Source of the DNA: Terriglobales bacterium
GTDB taxonomy: Bacteria; Acidobacteriota; Terriglobia; Terriglobales; Acidobacteriaceae
Direction of reading: 5' to 3'
DNA length: 64,000 nt
Assembly: GCA_035487355.1 (NCBI GenBank)
Contig: DATHMF010000025.1
Coordinates: 1 to 64,000 of the forward strand
Below, in pieces: positions 36,235 to 45,027 of this stretch. The translations under genes and the position numbers were made by a program. How positions within the stretch are numbered: position 1 is the stretch's first letter; every line of letters starts with the position of its first letter. The notes beneath the pieces were generated by a model. The model saw only the letters and a program-made list of their open reading frames with translations, had not been told where the DNA came from and ran no database searches.

Positions 36235-36249
36235 CCGTGCCCTGACACA
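36235..36249 (-). repeat. Dispersed repeat head, copy D (inverted)
   Basis: TGTCAGGGCACG on the minus strand, the head of the element seen at 22155, 25284 and 25434, without its second stem arm. Confidence 0.5.
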
Positions 36250-36270
36250 AACCTATTTATGAAACATGCT

Positions 36271-36462
36271 CTAATTTTCGGCCGAAACGGTAAAGCCGAA
36301 GCGGCCTGGGCACATGTTGTCAGCAACTGTCTCGCAGTGGGTCTGAACCTTGATGCCGGCGAATGGTTTTGCGCTCGCCGAGCCTGGAGCCTGAGCTCGG
36401 CAGGCGGTTACCGCGATGCCTAAAAGCAAGAACGTCATAAACTTACAATTGATTGTTCTCAT
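36271..36462 (-). CDS. Small secreted protein, possible lipoprotein
   Basis: 63 aa from ATG 36462, which is preceded by AGAGGA; the frame is open upstream but without start signals. It begins MRTINCKFMTFLLLGIAVTACRAQA: a short signal with a possible lipobox VTAC (Cys21) or alternatively a standard signal peptidase site after AQA. The mature part has two cysteines (THCETVADNMCPG) and ends in FTVSAEN. No family recognised. Confidence 0.6.
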   Translation of the reverse strand: MRTINCKFMTFLLLGIAVTACRAQAPGSASAKPFAGIKVQTHCETVADNMCPGRFGFTVSAEN

Positions 36463-36776
36463 ACTGTCCTCTTTCTGAATACAAACACTAACTGAAGATC
36501 TAAGTCTCGGGCCCAACCTGCAATGGTTTGACCAGAACGCTGTGTTGTCTTCAGAACGGAACTTCTGGAGGTTCTTGCCTACGCTTTACAAAAATGTACA
36601 AAGGCTGTGCTTAGCGTTATGTGTTCTTGTCCGCTGCTAAGGCATGGACACCTTTTTGGGAAAAACGGGAATGCTTTCTGAGCTGAACAGAGCTGGGGAC
36701 GGAGCACCGTCAAGAGTAATCATGAAACAACTGTCTGGGCCGGGCCATCCGCCCAACTGTCTCTTTATGAGGTTCG
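36463..36776. other. Intergenic stretch, no gene recognised
   Basis: About 310 bases between two minus-strand genes. No promoter pair, hairpin with T-run or credible small gene stands out. Confidence 0.35.
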
Positions 36777-37391
36777 TTACAGCGAAACGTCGGGTCTGTT
36801 TTCGTAGGCTGACCCGATATGGCAGAGCTGGTCCAAGGTTTCAGCGAACAATTCATAAAGCAACTTCAGCCGTTCGAGATCTTCGATGTCATCCATCACC
36901 TCGAAATAAAGCTCGTCCACGCCCTTGGGGAACGGAGCCTCGAACCAGCCTTCGTCGTCCTTGACAGTGAATAAAATGTCTGGCTGGGCGGCGATCAGAT
37001 AGCGGATTCTGGCGTTGGCGAACAGCAGCCGCAACTTTGCTTCATCATTACCTTTGATCACGAAGTCATGGTCAAAGGGTTCGTAGCCTACCTTAACATC
37101 CTGCATTCCGAACCATTGGGCGATCTCGCTGAAAACGCTTCGTCGGTACACCATGAAGCGAAAGCCGTCGGGATTCACATAGGGTGCCCGCATCCGGGTA
37201 AGACTATTATTTGTCCTTCTGCCCACCGTAATCACAGGAACGTCCAAAGTAATGGTCCATTGGCCGTGCGTAGCTTCGACCTTGTCGCCTGTCCAAAAAC
37301 CTCCTGCGACATAACGTCCGTTGATCTCAGCACTGAGTTGCTGCCAGATCTCTTCTTTGCTCGGACCGAATAACTCGCGCAATATGCCCAT
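36777..37391 (-). CDS. Hypothetical protein, DUF3137-like
   Basis: 204 aa from ATG 37391, chosen because GGGAG precedes it; an in-frame start 13 codons upstream lacks a ribosome site. Mixed alpha/beta with no signal or membrane segment. Landmarks: GGFWTGDKVEATHGQWTITLD, TRMRAPYVNPDGFRFMVYR, FGMQDVKVGYEPFDHDFVIKGND, ending in a long acidic helix EVMDDIEDLERLKLLYELF. The YEPFDHDFVIKGND stretch resembles uncharacterised cytoplasmic proteins that follow trafficking-like membrane genes, but I cannot name a function. It stands 90 bp upstream of the rhomboid gene's end region and is probably a separate unit. Confidence 0.7.
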   Translation of the reverse strand: MGILRELFGPSKEEIWQQLSAEINGRYVAGGFWTGDKVEATHGQWTITLDVPVITVGRRTNNSLTRMRAPYVNPDGFRFMVYRRSVFSEIAQWFGMQDVKVGYEPFDHDFVIKGNDEAKLRLLFANARIRYLIAAQPDILFTVKDDEGWFEAPFPKGVDELYFEVMDDIEDLERLKLLYELFAETLDQLCHIGSAYENRPDVSL

Positions 37392-37484
37392 GCTATCTCC
37401 CTTAGGGAGGGTGGCCTCCCAACGTTTCACAGAACGATAGGGCTGACACCGGATAAAAGCTAAGAATTAAGAAGCTTGAGAGCT

Positions 37485-38762
37485 TCATCTCTTCTTTGCC
37501 AGTGGTTTTTTGTTCTTCAAGGCAAGCTGATACTTCTCGAGCTGCTTCTGGAAGGGGTTTTTCTTCTCCGGAGATGCCAATGCAATCGCTTGCTCTTCGG
37601 TTTTCACGGCATCTTCGTACTGCTCATTCACATAGAAAGCTTCAGCCAGCGTGTCCAGATGGTTTGGGTCAGGATGGTCTTTACCCATGCTCACTGCTTT
37701 GCGAGCGTATTCCAGCGCAGTCGCGGGGTTGCGAATTGCCGGATCAGAACTCGTCGCGTAGGTCCAGGCAGCAGTATTCAGCCCCTCGGCGGAACCTTGT
37801 TCGGCAAGTTTACGATACCAGTAGAGCGCCTGGTTATCGTCTTTGGGGACGCCTTTGCTTCCGTTTTCATACATCGAGGCGAGGTGGTACAGCCCAAACA
37901 CCTCACCCAGATCGGCAGCTTTATGGTAGGCGGCGATGGCTTCGGGTCCGTTGCCCAGGCGCTCGTATGCGATTCCTAAATCGGACCAGCCAGCGGCCAA
38001 CTTTGGCTGATACGTCACGACATCACGAAACCAGCGCACGGCCTCCTGGTCGCGGTGGGCCTTGAGGGCATCGTAGCCCCAACGGCCTTCCTCGTATCCA
38101 GCTTTTCCCGACAGGTTGACCTTGGGCCGTCCAACAGTAGCAGCCCAGAGTCCAATCAGGAGTATTGCACCGATGCCGGCGGCAATCGGCGCGCGATTTT
38201 CCGGCAGTGTGATGGCGAATCCGACGAAGATGCCGAGAATTGCGCCAGCACCGTGAGCGATGTTGCCCACCGGCGCGATGTGGGTCACGGATAAAAGAAT
38301 GCACAGAAAGAACCATCCTACAAACAGCTGGATGGTCCTGCCATCAATGGCCTCACGGAAGCGTTCATCCCGTTTGGAGAGTACCCAGAGCAGCCCAAAG
38401 AGGCCATACCCGACGCCGGAAAGGCCGACTCCACCCAGGGCGAAGGCAAACTCCAGCGCGTTGGGCCCGAACGCAAACAGAAGGATCAAAGCCGCAGTTT
38501 TAGCATGACCGTAGACTTCTTCCACCAGCGTCCCAAAAACCCAAATCCAGTAAACATTGAACACCAGGTGCACAATGTTGACGTGAGGCAAGATACTGGT
38601 GACCAGCCGCCAGAGCTCGCCGCGCCGGATCATTGCGGTTTCAAAGAGCACCGAGACATCCACCTTGCCCCACCAGACAATGGTTACCCCGATCGCCAGC
38701 AGAATAGTTCCTGTAATCACCGGGTAGCGCAGAAATTCTGTCAACTTTGGAGGCTGACGCAT
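37485..38762 (-). CDS. Rhomboid family intramembrane serine protease fused to TPR/Sel1-like repeats
   Basis: 425 aa from ATG 38762. Residues 1-205 are a rhomboid core: HLVFN (65-69), catalytic Ser115 in GVGLSGVGYG, and catalytic His170 in GNIAHGAG. Residues about 225-405 are soluble TPR and Sel1-like repeats (GRWGYDALKAHRDQEAVRWF, AYERLGNGPEAIAAYHKAAD, LYHLASMYENGSKGVPKDDN, ALYWYRKLAEQGSAEGLN), followed by a Lys-rich tail KNKKPLAKKR. Rhomboids cut membrane-anchored substrates inside the bilayer; the repeat domain could recruit them on the cytoplasmic side (inference). Confidence 0.87.
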   Translation of the reverse strand: MRQPPKLTEFLRYPVITGTILLAIGVTIVWWGKVDVSVLFETAMIRRGELWRLVTSILPHVNIVHLVFNVYWIWVFGTLVEEVYGHAKTAALILLFAFGPNALEFAFALGGVGLSGVGYGLFGLLWVLSKRDERFREAIDGRTIQLFVGWFFLCILLSVTHIAPVGNIAHGAGAILGIFVGFAITLPENRAPIAAGIGAILLIGLWAATVGRPKVNLSGKAGYEEGRWGYDALKAHRDQEAVRWFRDVVTYQPKLAAGWSDLGIAYERLGNGPEAIAAYHKAADLGEVFGLYHLASMYENGSKGVPKDDNQALYWYRKLAEQGSAEGLNTAAWTYATSSDPAIRNPATALEYARKAVSMGKDHPDPNHLDTLAEAFYVNEQYEDAVKTEEQAIALASPEKKNPFQKQLEKYQLALKNKKPLAKKR

Positions 38763-38877
38763 GGTTCTCACGCTACACAAAATTACCCTGGGCGTCCAGC
38801 GCGGTTTGCGCAGCTCCTTACAGGAAACAAATCACGGTGGGCCACACGCCCAATTGCCATGTAGCAGGACCACTTTT

Positions 38878-39084
38878 TTACCAATTACGGTTCGGCTTAT
38901 CTACTTTCGTGTATAACACCTCACTCTTCCCAAATCCGCCCCCACTGCCTTGTCCCGATTCGGCAGGACGATGTTGGGAGCAGTAGCTGCTGCCTTCGGC
39001 AGCATCAAACGTACAAGGAGTTCCGTTCTGGGAACGGTGCAAGCATTTCTTCGATGAACTAGACTTCTGTGCTTCAATGGTCAT
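38878..39084 (-). CDS. Small Cys/His protein, possible zinc-binding
   Basis: 68 aa from ATG 39084 with GGAG upstream. KCLHRSQNGTPCTF and SSYCSQHRP supply a C-x-H-x6-C-x11-C-x2-H-like set that could bind one zinc. The N-terminus is Ser/Lys-rich and the C-terminus Gly-rich. Nine bases separate it from the membrane protein gene upstream, so they are probably co-expressed. No family named. Confidence 0.6.
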   Translation of the reverse strand: MTIEAQKSSSSKKCLHRSQNGTPCTFDAAEGSSYCSQHRPAESGQGSGGGFGKSEVLYTKVDKPNRNW

Positions 39085-39093
39085 TTGATACTC

Positions 39094-39651
39094 CTATAAG
39101 TGTGACGAAACTATTGGTTCAATTAGAAAGAGAAGCAGGATGGCCACGACGAACATGGCTGACGCCAAAGCTATTTGAGCAATCAATAACCACCTTGCTT
39201 TGGAAGTGATCACCGGCGATTGCGCGGTGACTACCTGCTGCCAAAGCATTGCGCGATCACCCCAATATCCTTGTTCGTAAGCCTCGAGTGCTGTGGATTC
39301 AATTGTCCAAAGGTCAGTTTTGAGTTTGTTTAGTGATGAAAACAGTGGGAGTCCTGGAAGCCTGCGCACCCACATTACGGCGAGACAAAAACCTACACAG
39401 CATACGAGCAAAACGATCGCTAAAGACAACGGTATCAAGATCCGCAAGCGATTGAAGGGCCAGACAGAAAGCGTATCTACTTTCATGAAGGCGAGGGCTG
39501 CAGCGAGAAAGACACCTGCTAACCCGGCGGTTTTCTGAGCTTTGTCTTCGAGAAGGCTGTTGATTCTGACATTCTCTTTGTAGCTATCGACCCCTACTTC
39601 TACAAGTGACTTTAGCATTTCAAGTTGAAATTGGCGGGCGTCGAAAGACAT
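39094..39651 (-). CDS. Three-helix membrane protein, SLATT-like architecture
   Basis: 185 aa from ATG 39651; GGAGG sits six bases before it, and the ATG five codons further upstream is therefore unlikely. A soluble helix (about 1-40), then hydrophobic segments at about 42-56 (AGLAGVFLAAALAF), 68-95 (LIPLSLAIVLLVCCVGFCLAVMW) and 155-180, with a cytoplasmic helical loop between the second and third. The layout resembles small membrane effector proteins such as SLATT members, but no specific family or partner gene is recognised. Followed closely by the small Cys/His protein. Confidence 0.6.
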   Translation of the reverse strand: MSFDARQFQLEMLKSLVEVGVDSYKENVRINSLLEDKAQKTAGLAGVFLAAALAFMKVDTLSVWPFNRLRILIPLSLAIVLLVCCVGFCLAVMWVRRLPGLPLFSSLNKLKTDLWTIESTALEAYEQGYWGDRAMLWQQVVTAQSPVITSKARWLLIAQIALASAMFVVAILLLFLIEPIVSSHL

Positions 39652-39998
39652 TGATCCTCCAAACAACGATAAGAAGCCGAATATAATGAGTTATGCTCGA
39701 ACTTATATACCGCATAAGGATGTTTGTCCACACATCTTCGCAAAACTCTGTTTTTCCTTTTCCCAAAATGAACCTAAGTTCCTATTCGGGACCAAGCGGG
39801 TCGACGGTGACAAGTGAAGTTAATTGAAATGCAGGTCACCTGTTTGTTTGAAAACGCTTCAGTCCCCTAGGCATGGTCAGAACTTTATGTGAATGCGCCG
39901 TAGATTTTCCACTGCGAAGACGAAAATCCCCACCCTTCGCAAAAAACGCGAAAGGGTGGGCCACCCGGCTCTCGGGAATACTGGTCCACGGTTTTGAT
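39652..39998. other. Intergenic region with hairpin repeat
   Basis: No gene. At 39929-39960 CCCACCCTTCGC pairs with GCGAAAGGGTGGG around a short A-rich loop (one bulge). The neighbouring GGGTGGGCCACCC is itself palindromic. This looks like a dispersed intergenic hairpin element. Confidence 0.5.
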
Positions 39999-40385
39999 TT
40001 ACCTGCTGGGAAATCCTTGGATACATCTAACCTTCAGTTCCGTGTCTGAGATTATTTTCATTTGGAGTGATTCGTCCACCCCTAAATCTCTAGTCAATGT
40101 TACATCTAGAGCATCTGGCCTCGGCATCACTTTCCCTAGTGCCTGTACCTGAAAATAGTCGGCAGTGGCAACACTCTTTGCTGGCCCAGTGAGAATCACC
40201 AAGATTTTCTGGCCCATGACGAATTTGGACTTTAGGGGAGGCTTTATTCTCACCCATCGCACAAAATCCTTCGGGGTCTCCAAAGAAGTGCATGGTGTCA
40301 TCTGTGAACTGAAGCGGGTGCAGGCAGATTCTAGCAAGCTGAAGGGGAGGGTGTTGTGGATAGTCAGGCGGGGTTTGCGCTCCAA
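39999..40385 (-). CDS. Hypothetical protein coupled to membrane protein gene
   Basis: 128 aa from a TTG one base after the upstream stop (ATG TAG A TTG). Predicted mostly beta (KFVMGQKILVILTGPAKSVAT, DVTLTRDLGVDESLQMKI). No signal or membrane helix. The close junction could instead reflect a frameshift splitting one longer gene with the membrane protein encoded before it; the upstream protein ends in a linker-like PLVSPDELVM. Function unknown. Confidence 0.5.
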   Translation of the reverse strand: MERKPRLTIHNTLPFSLLESACTRFSSQMTPCTSLETPKDFVRWVRIKPPLKSKFVMGQKILVILTGPAKSVATADYFQVQALGKVMPRPDALDVTLTRDLGVDESLQMKIISDTELKVRCIQGFPSR

Positions 40386-40386
40386 T

Positions 40387-41127
40387 CTACATAACTAATT
40401 CGTCTGGACTGACCAGCGGATCAACAACAAAATTAGGCGTCGTCTTGATATGAATGAACTGCAATACGCTATCGAGCGAAGTAAAGGCGTCAGGACGTTG
40501 TTTCCCTCCCCAATATTGTTCGCTGATTGAAAGCTGAACGTTCAACGGTATCTGGTCTTCTGGCCCGGTCTCTGGGCCGATTACTTTCCATTGGTGTGCA
40601 AGAAACAACTCTTTGAATTGATTCGCGTAATCCCAAGTTTCATCACTTACAGATGATGCGACAATGTGCAGCGTATGGTTGGGATACTGTTCCAAGATTG
40701 CGGTTATCTCGGATTTTTGCCAGTCCTTGATAGTTCTCCAATCCGAAGGACGTGTATATGGAGATGATGAAATAATAGTTGATACTTGCGGCATTGGAAT
40801 AAATCGGTCAAGAGCAAGTGCCGCCACCACGATTACAAGCAGCGATCCGGCGAACCATGCATTTTTTGACTTGCGTAGGAGCCGCGTCCAAACGAAGGCA
40901 ATACCGGATACTCCTAAACAGGCAAGGGCGAGGAAAATTCTGGAGCCTACCACGCTGGTAAACCCCCGAGCCTGCAAGAACTGACTGAACCCCCATACAG
41001 CCAATCCTCCCCCAAATAGAGAAAAAGAAGAAATGACAACCACAGGCTTGTATTTTTGCCATGTTGATAACGGAAGGATTGGCCCCAATTCCTTACCAGG
41101 GGACAAGATTTCTGGTTCGCTGCCCAT
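40387..41127 (-). CDS. Membrane protein, unknown function
   Basis: 246 aa from ATG 41127. Three predicted membrane helices at about 27-52, 64-84 and 89-108, then a soluble domain (about 130-246) with PNHTLHIVASSVSDETWDYANQFKELF and a W-K-V-I-G-P segment that reads like a small alpha/beta fold. No clear ribosome site precedes the ATG; two palindromes at 41137-41164 lie just upstream. No family recognised. Confidence 0.65.
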   Translation of the reverse strand: MGSEPEILSPGKELGPILPLSTWQKYKPVVVISSFSLFGGGLAVWGFSQFLQARGFTSVVGSRIFLALACLGVSGIAFVWTRLLRKSKNAWFAGSLLVIVVAALALDRFIPMPQVSTIISSSPYTRPSDWRTIKDWQKSEITAILEQYPNHTLHIVASSVSDETWDYANQFKELFLAHQWKVIGPETGPEDQIPLNVQLSISEQYWGGKQRPDAFTSLDSVLQFIHIKTTPNFVVDPLVSPDELVM

Positions 41128-41136
41128 AGGGAGATT

Positions 41137-41164
41137 GTCGCAAAATTTGCGACGTGGGCCACGT
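41137..41164. promoter_or_regulatory. Two adjoining palindromes upstream of the membrane protein gene
   Basis: GTCGCAAAATTTGCGAC (41137-41153, 8-bp arms, 1-bp centre) and ACGTGGGCCACGT (41152-41164). They end 9 bp before the start codon, so they could act as operators or as a leader structure. A TATATA box lies immediately beyond on the minus strand. Confidence 0.5.
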
Positions 41165-41241
41165 ATATAATTGCCCTCTCATTGGTTCGATCCTATGACC
41201 CGTGAGCTTGCTTGCAAGAAGAACTGACAGATCAGCTGCCC

Positions 41242-41385
41242 TCATTCCACCATCCACAAATTCTCAGTGAATGGCCACTCTTCATCAATCCACTGCGCTT
41301 CACAAATGAAGTCGGCGCGCACTGCCATCTGCGACAGTTCGCTTGGCGTGAACTTGTGCGATGACCCGGGATGAAAGACGATTAC
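41242..41385 (-). pseudogene. C-terminal remnant of an EgtD-like methyltransferase
   Basis: Forty-seven codons end in TGA with an in-frame stop immediately before them. The sense is VIVFHPGSSHKFTPSEL ... AQWIDEEWPFTENLW, resembling the end of histidine N-alpha-methyltransferase (EgtD) proteins, which read S-x-K-(Y/F)-T-x-E-x-(F/I) ... W-x-D. No start or SAM-binding core exists upstream, so it is a leftover of a deleted gene. Confidence 0.45.
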
Positions 41386-41512
41386 CTATTTGCTCGCAGT
41401 TTACGAAAACGCTAGTCCGCGTTCCCCGGCCATCGCAAAAGAAAATTCCACCTCCCTATTGACGATCAATGGGTATACAATCCCAGAAAATTGAAATCTG
41501 GGTGAGCAATGT

Positions 41513-42496
41513 ATGCGGAAATTCCTTGGAGCGAGCTTCACGGTGGCAGTTCTGTATTTGCTGGTCGCGGTCGCGCACGGCGACCAGAAACGGGCGACGG
41601 GCAAGCCCTTCATCCAGAACGGCGATTTTGAAGATGTCAAAATTGCGGCGCCGTTCATGTCCAAGAACCCCGCAGACGTTCCCGGATGGACCCATAGTCA
41701 AGCAGACCCTGGCGACGGCCTCATTTGGCGGATTGGGTACGCCGATGCTGGTGGCACGATCACCAAGGCCGGACATGGTTCACAGTTCGTCACGCTGGGA
41801 GGCGGGTACTATGCGGCGGGTTCCCCAAGTTGGTCGACAACTATTTCGGGATTGACTCCGGGAAAGACCTACCAGTTGAGCTTTATGCTGGCCAACGAGA
41901 ACCTGGGCACTCCGCAGACGATAACGGTGGCCTTCATCTCCGGTTCGTCGACTCCCGCCCAGTCCTACACCGTCCAGCCAGGCCAGGGTTATTGGACCCT
42001 CTGGGAGAGCAAGACGCAGACCTTCACGGCCACGGCGGCCACCGCCCAGGTAAAATTTTCGGTCGCCAATATGCGTTATGACATCGGCCTGGACAACGTT
42101 AGCGTCAGCGTGGCGAGCCAGCAGTTCAGCGTGAAGGAAGAGGCCGGCAAGATCGGCATTACCTTGAACGATGCGGTACTTTTTGATTTCAATAAGTACG
42201 ACCTCAAGCCCGCGGCCGAGGCGGTCCTGGCGGAGATCAAGTCGACGATCATCGACAAGCATCCGAGCGGCAAGGTGGTGGTGGAGGGTTATACCGACGA
42301 TGTTGGTGGCGATGCCTACAACCTCGAACTCTCAGACCAGCGGGCGAAATCCGTAGCCGCCTGGCTGCAGCAACACGGCCTGGAAAGCTCACGCTTGAAG
42401 ACCCAGGGCTACGGCAAGGCGAGGCCGAAGTTTCCCAACAATAGCAGCCGCAATCGGGCCAAAAACCGGCGGGTGGAAATCAATGTCATCGAATGA
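41513..42496 (+). CDS. Secreted/outer-membrane protein: CBM-like domain + OmpA domain
   Basis: 327 aa with signal peptide (MRKFLGASFTVAVLYLLVAVAHG). Residues about 32-200 form a jelly-roll-like domain: FIQNGDFEDV, GLTPGKTYQLSFMLA and IGLDNVSVSV are typical of DUF642/CBM-type carbohydrate-binding folds. Residues about 215-327 are an OmpA C-terminal peptidoglycan-binding domain: LFDFNKYDLKPAAEAVL, VVVEGYTDDVGGDAYN, LSDQRAKSVAAWL, GYGKARP and NRRVEINV. It may link the cell wall to an external glycan. The next gene starts 134 bp downstream on the same strand. Confidence 0.82.
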   Translation: MRKFLGASFTVAVLYLLVAVAHGDQKRATGKPFIQNGDFEDVKIAAPFMSKNPADVPGWTHSQADPGDGLIWRIGYADAGGTITKAGHGSQFVTLGGGYYAAGSPSWSTTISGLTPGKTYQLSFMLANENLGTPQTITVAFISGSSTPAQSYTVQPGQGYWTLWESKTQTFTATAATAQVKFSVANMRYDIGLDNVSVSVASQQFSVKEEAGKIGITLNDAVLFDFNKYDLKPAAEAVLAEIKSTIIDKHPSGKVVVEGYTDDVGGDAYNLELSDQRAKSVAAWLQQHGLESSRLKTQGYGKARPKFPNNSSRNRAKNRRVEINVIE

Positions 42497-42630
42497 TCGG
42501 AGTTTTGACGCGCATTGGACGGGCGCTATGTTGCGATTCTCGTCTGTCATCTGAGCGCCACGGAAAATGTCCGAAGTGGTTTGCGTAAGCTGGCCGCACG
42601 GCCCAAGCGAACTGGTGAAAAGGAGCCCTC

Positions 42631-44919
42631 ATGCAAAAAGGTGTGAAAGCTGTCTCGATTGCCGCTCTGGCGGTACTGCTTCTCGTGATCGTAGCGTTTA
42701 CCGTTTACCATTTCCAAAGCGGAAAAGGGGCAGCGCAGAAGTCGGAGGCAAAGCCCGCGGCGCAGAAATCAGAGGCAACGCCCGCGGCCGCCGGCGTTCC
42801 ATCTGCCAGGGCATCCGACCCGGTCTGGCAAGTTATGGCGGATTTGGCGTACCTGGACCTGCACCCTCCCGACCTGTCCCCGCCCAACACCGCTGCTTAC
42901 GCGCGGGCATTCGATACTGACCCTGAGCGAACCGAGCAGGGGATTGAAAAGCGAATTGCTCTGGTGCCCTACGAAGGCTCTCTGTCCACTCCCGCCGACC
43001 TCCTGACGACCGGGTTGGCCAACAGCCTCGACCGTGCCCAACTCGTGCAGGCGGTCTTGAAGTCCTCGGGAATTGAAGCCCGCATCGTCTCTACCGGTCA
43101 GGACGGTAAGATCGTGTTCGCAAAATACCCGGCCACGATGCCGGTGAATCTTCCACCAGTCAAGCCTGATGTGCTCGAGGCCCTGCGGAAAGAGGTCAGC
43201 GAGGTCTCGCCGTTGGTCCTGGCAAAACTGAAGAAGCAAAAAGGCGGTAACTGGGCCGCCAGCCTCACCGGCGCAAAAATGGAGAAGCGGCTCTATTGGG
43301 TTCAGTACCAACGGTCGGGCAACTGGGTGGACTTGGTCCCGGAAGATACAACTGTTCCGGAAAGCAAACGCTCCAGTGCGCAGGTTCTCTCTCCCGACGA
43401 TCTTGCTGCCCTGCAATGGCAGGTGAAGCTGACTGTCACGAACTCCTTCTCCGCCGGCCCGCAGGAGCAGCAGGTGCTGACGTTTTCCGCTCCGGCATCC
43501 GATCTCAATGGGGCCGCTCTCACGTTTTTTAACCGGCCAGATGATTCGCAGCAGTTCACTCCTTATTTCTTCTATGGCGACAAAACACTCCCGGGGACGA
43601 AATTCCCAGTAAAGCAAGATGACCACGAGCTGGACCATCAGTTGCTCAAGATAGATGTTGCCGGACCCTCGGGGAGCCGTCACTTCGAGCGTGTCCTGGT
43701 CGGCCCCAAGGGAACGGAGAGCAATTCCGAGCGCATGCTGGAGATTGCCACACTGGCCCGCATTACCGTGGTCACGCGTTCCATTTCAGATGAAGAATTC
43801 AAACGAAGCATCAGCGGCAATCTGGCCCAGTGCGCCAGGTTGGTGTTTGGCAAGGCCGGAGAACTCCAGAGCGGACCCTCCGCCAATTTTGTTTCGCCCG
43901 CCGCCATCGGGGTGTTGGATACGTCGCACAGGGCCGCAGGCCTCGGCGCAGCCGGAGAGCAAGTGCTGGCTTTCCAGGGAAGACCGGCGCTGGCATTGGA
44001 GCATGACTTTTTGCAGGTCAACGGCGATGCGCTGGAACACCGGCATTCTTTTGACCTGATTGATCCCGGCCACTCCGAGTATGCGCCAAAGGCCGGAAAA
44101 GACACCATGGTCCAGGCAGCGATCGAGCAGTCGGTTGTGGATGCCTGGCTCGAGGACCGCGTGACTTCCGGCAAGACCGTGCTCACCTCGCGTGGCGCGG
44201 TGCATGAACTGCTGGCTTCTGCGGCGCCGCTGAACATCAGCAAGCCACCCGCCATGCTGGGGGCCGACAAGTACGGGACCATCCGGCCGGCTTACCTGCT
44301 GGGTGCAGCCACCCAGGGCAAAGCGGCCGGCTGGCGCTTCGATCCCGGACCTCAGTTGGTTCCCGTCCTGTGGAATTACAGCGGCGGCACGGAGAGTGCG
44401 GATACTCCCGTCGCCCGCGTGCAGAAACTGTGCGATGCGATCCCCAAGGGCTTGTGGTTTGTCCCGGCGGAAGTCTTCCCGCAAAAGTTTCTCGTCGGCG
44501 GGCTGGTGAAATACGATTGCGCGCTGCAGAAGGCTTACCTCGCTGCCGCCAGTCGTATAGAAGATATCGGGAGGCTGATCGGTGGCGAGGCGCCGGCCAG
44601 CCCGGGCGTGAGCGACGACGATCTGAAAAAGATGATCGATGAGCTGGGTCCCGATCTGGTCAAGAACATACTGCTGGGAGCACTGGGGCAAGCGGGCAGC
44701 GGGCTGGGCGTGCATGGTGTGCTCGGCGAAGAACCGGAGCATTCTTCTGCTACCGACCAAATCATCCGCTACCTCACGGGCGTGGGTGCGGATGCTCTCT
44801 CGGATAATGCCGCGGAAAAACTGAAAGAATACCTGGGCGAAATTCAAAAGTCATCACAGGAAGGAAAATCTCCGGACCAGATCGAGCGTGATATCGCCAA
44901 AGACTTCTCGCCGCGCTAA
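42631..44919 (+). CDS. Large exported protein with transglutaminase-like segment
   Basis: 762 aa. An N-terminal membrane anchor or uncleaved signal (about 5-30) is followed by a short duplicated linker AQKSEAKPA-AQKSEATPA. The segment STPADLLTTGLANSLDRAQLVQAVLKSSGIEARIVSTG recalls the D-x-A-x-L-x-x-L-L-x-x-x-G-I-x-A-R core of transglutaminase-like folds, although the catalytic Cys is not evident. The rest is mixed alpha/beta without recognised family. GGAGCC precedes ATG 42631. Probably periplasmic, acting with the upstream OmpA-type protein (inference). Confidence 0.62.
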   Translation: MQKGVKAVSIAALAVLLLVIVAFTVYHFQSGKGAAQKSEAKPAAQKSEATPAAAGVPSARASDPVWQVMADLAYLDLHPPDLSPPNTAAYARAFDTDPERTEQGIEKRIALVPYEGSLSTPADLLTTGLANSLDRAQLVQAVLKSSGIEARIVSTGQDGKIVFAKYPATMPVNLPPVKPDVLEALRKEVSEVSPLVLAKLKKQKGGNWAASLTGAKMEKRLYWVQYQRSGNWVDLVPEDTTVPESKRSSAQVLSPDDLAALQWQVKLTVTNSFSAGPQEQQVLTFSAPASDLNGAALTFFNRPDDSQQFTPYFFYGDKTLPGTKFPVKQDDHELDHQLLKIDVAGPSGSRHFERVLVGPKGTESNSERMLEIATLARITVVTRSISDEEFKRSISGNLAQCARLVFGKAGELQSGPSANFVSPAAIGVLDTSHRAAGLGAAGEQVLAFQGRPALALEHDFLQVNGDALEHRHSFDLIDPGHSEYAPKAGKDTMVQAAIEQSVVDAWLEDRVTSGKTVLTSRGAVHELLASAAPLNISKPPAMLGADKYGTIRPAYLLGAATQGKAAGWRFDPGPQLVPVLWNYSGGTESADTPVARVQKLCDAIPKGLWFVPAEVFPQKFLVGGLVKYDCALQKAYLAAASRIEDIGRLIGGEAPASPGVSDDDLKKMIDELGPDLVKNILLGALGQAGSGLGVHGVLGEEPEHSSATDQIIRYLTGVGADALSDNAAEKLKEYLGEIQKSSQEGKSPDQIERDIAKDFSPR

Positions 44920-45027
44920 GGAGGCTATGAAGGACACTTGTGGTGCGTAAGAACGCTGTCGGTACCAAAAGTCCATTCGGCCGGGGATGCACGGGCAGAA
45001 AACAGGAAGAGTTGTAAATCACGTCCC

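Noticed and set aside
43786-44847. 353-codon antisense frame within the 762-aa exported protein gene
   Set aside because: Shadow frame; the plus-strand frame has ribosome site, signal sequence and continuous sense.
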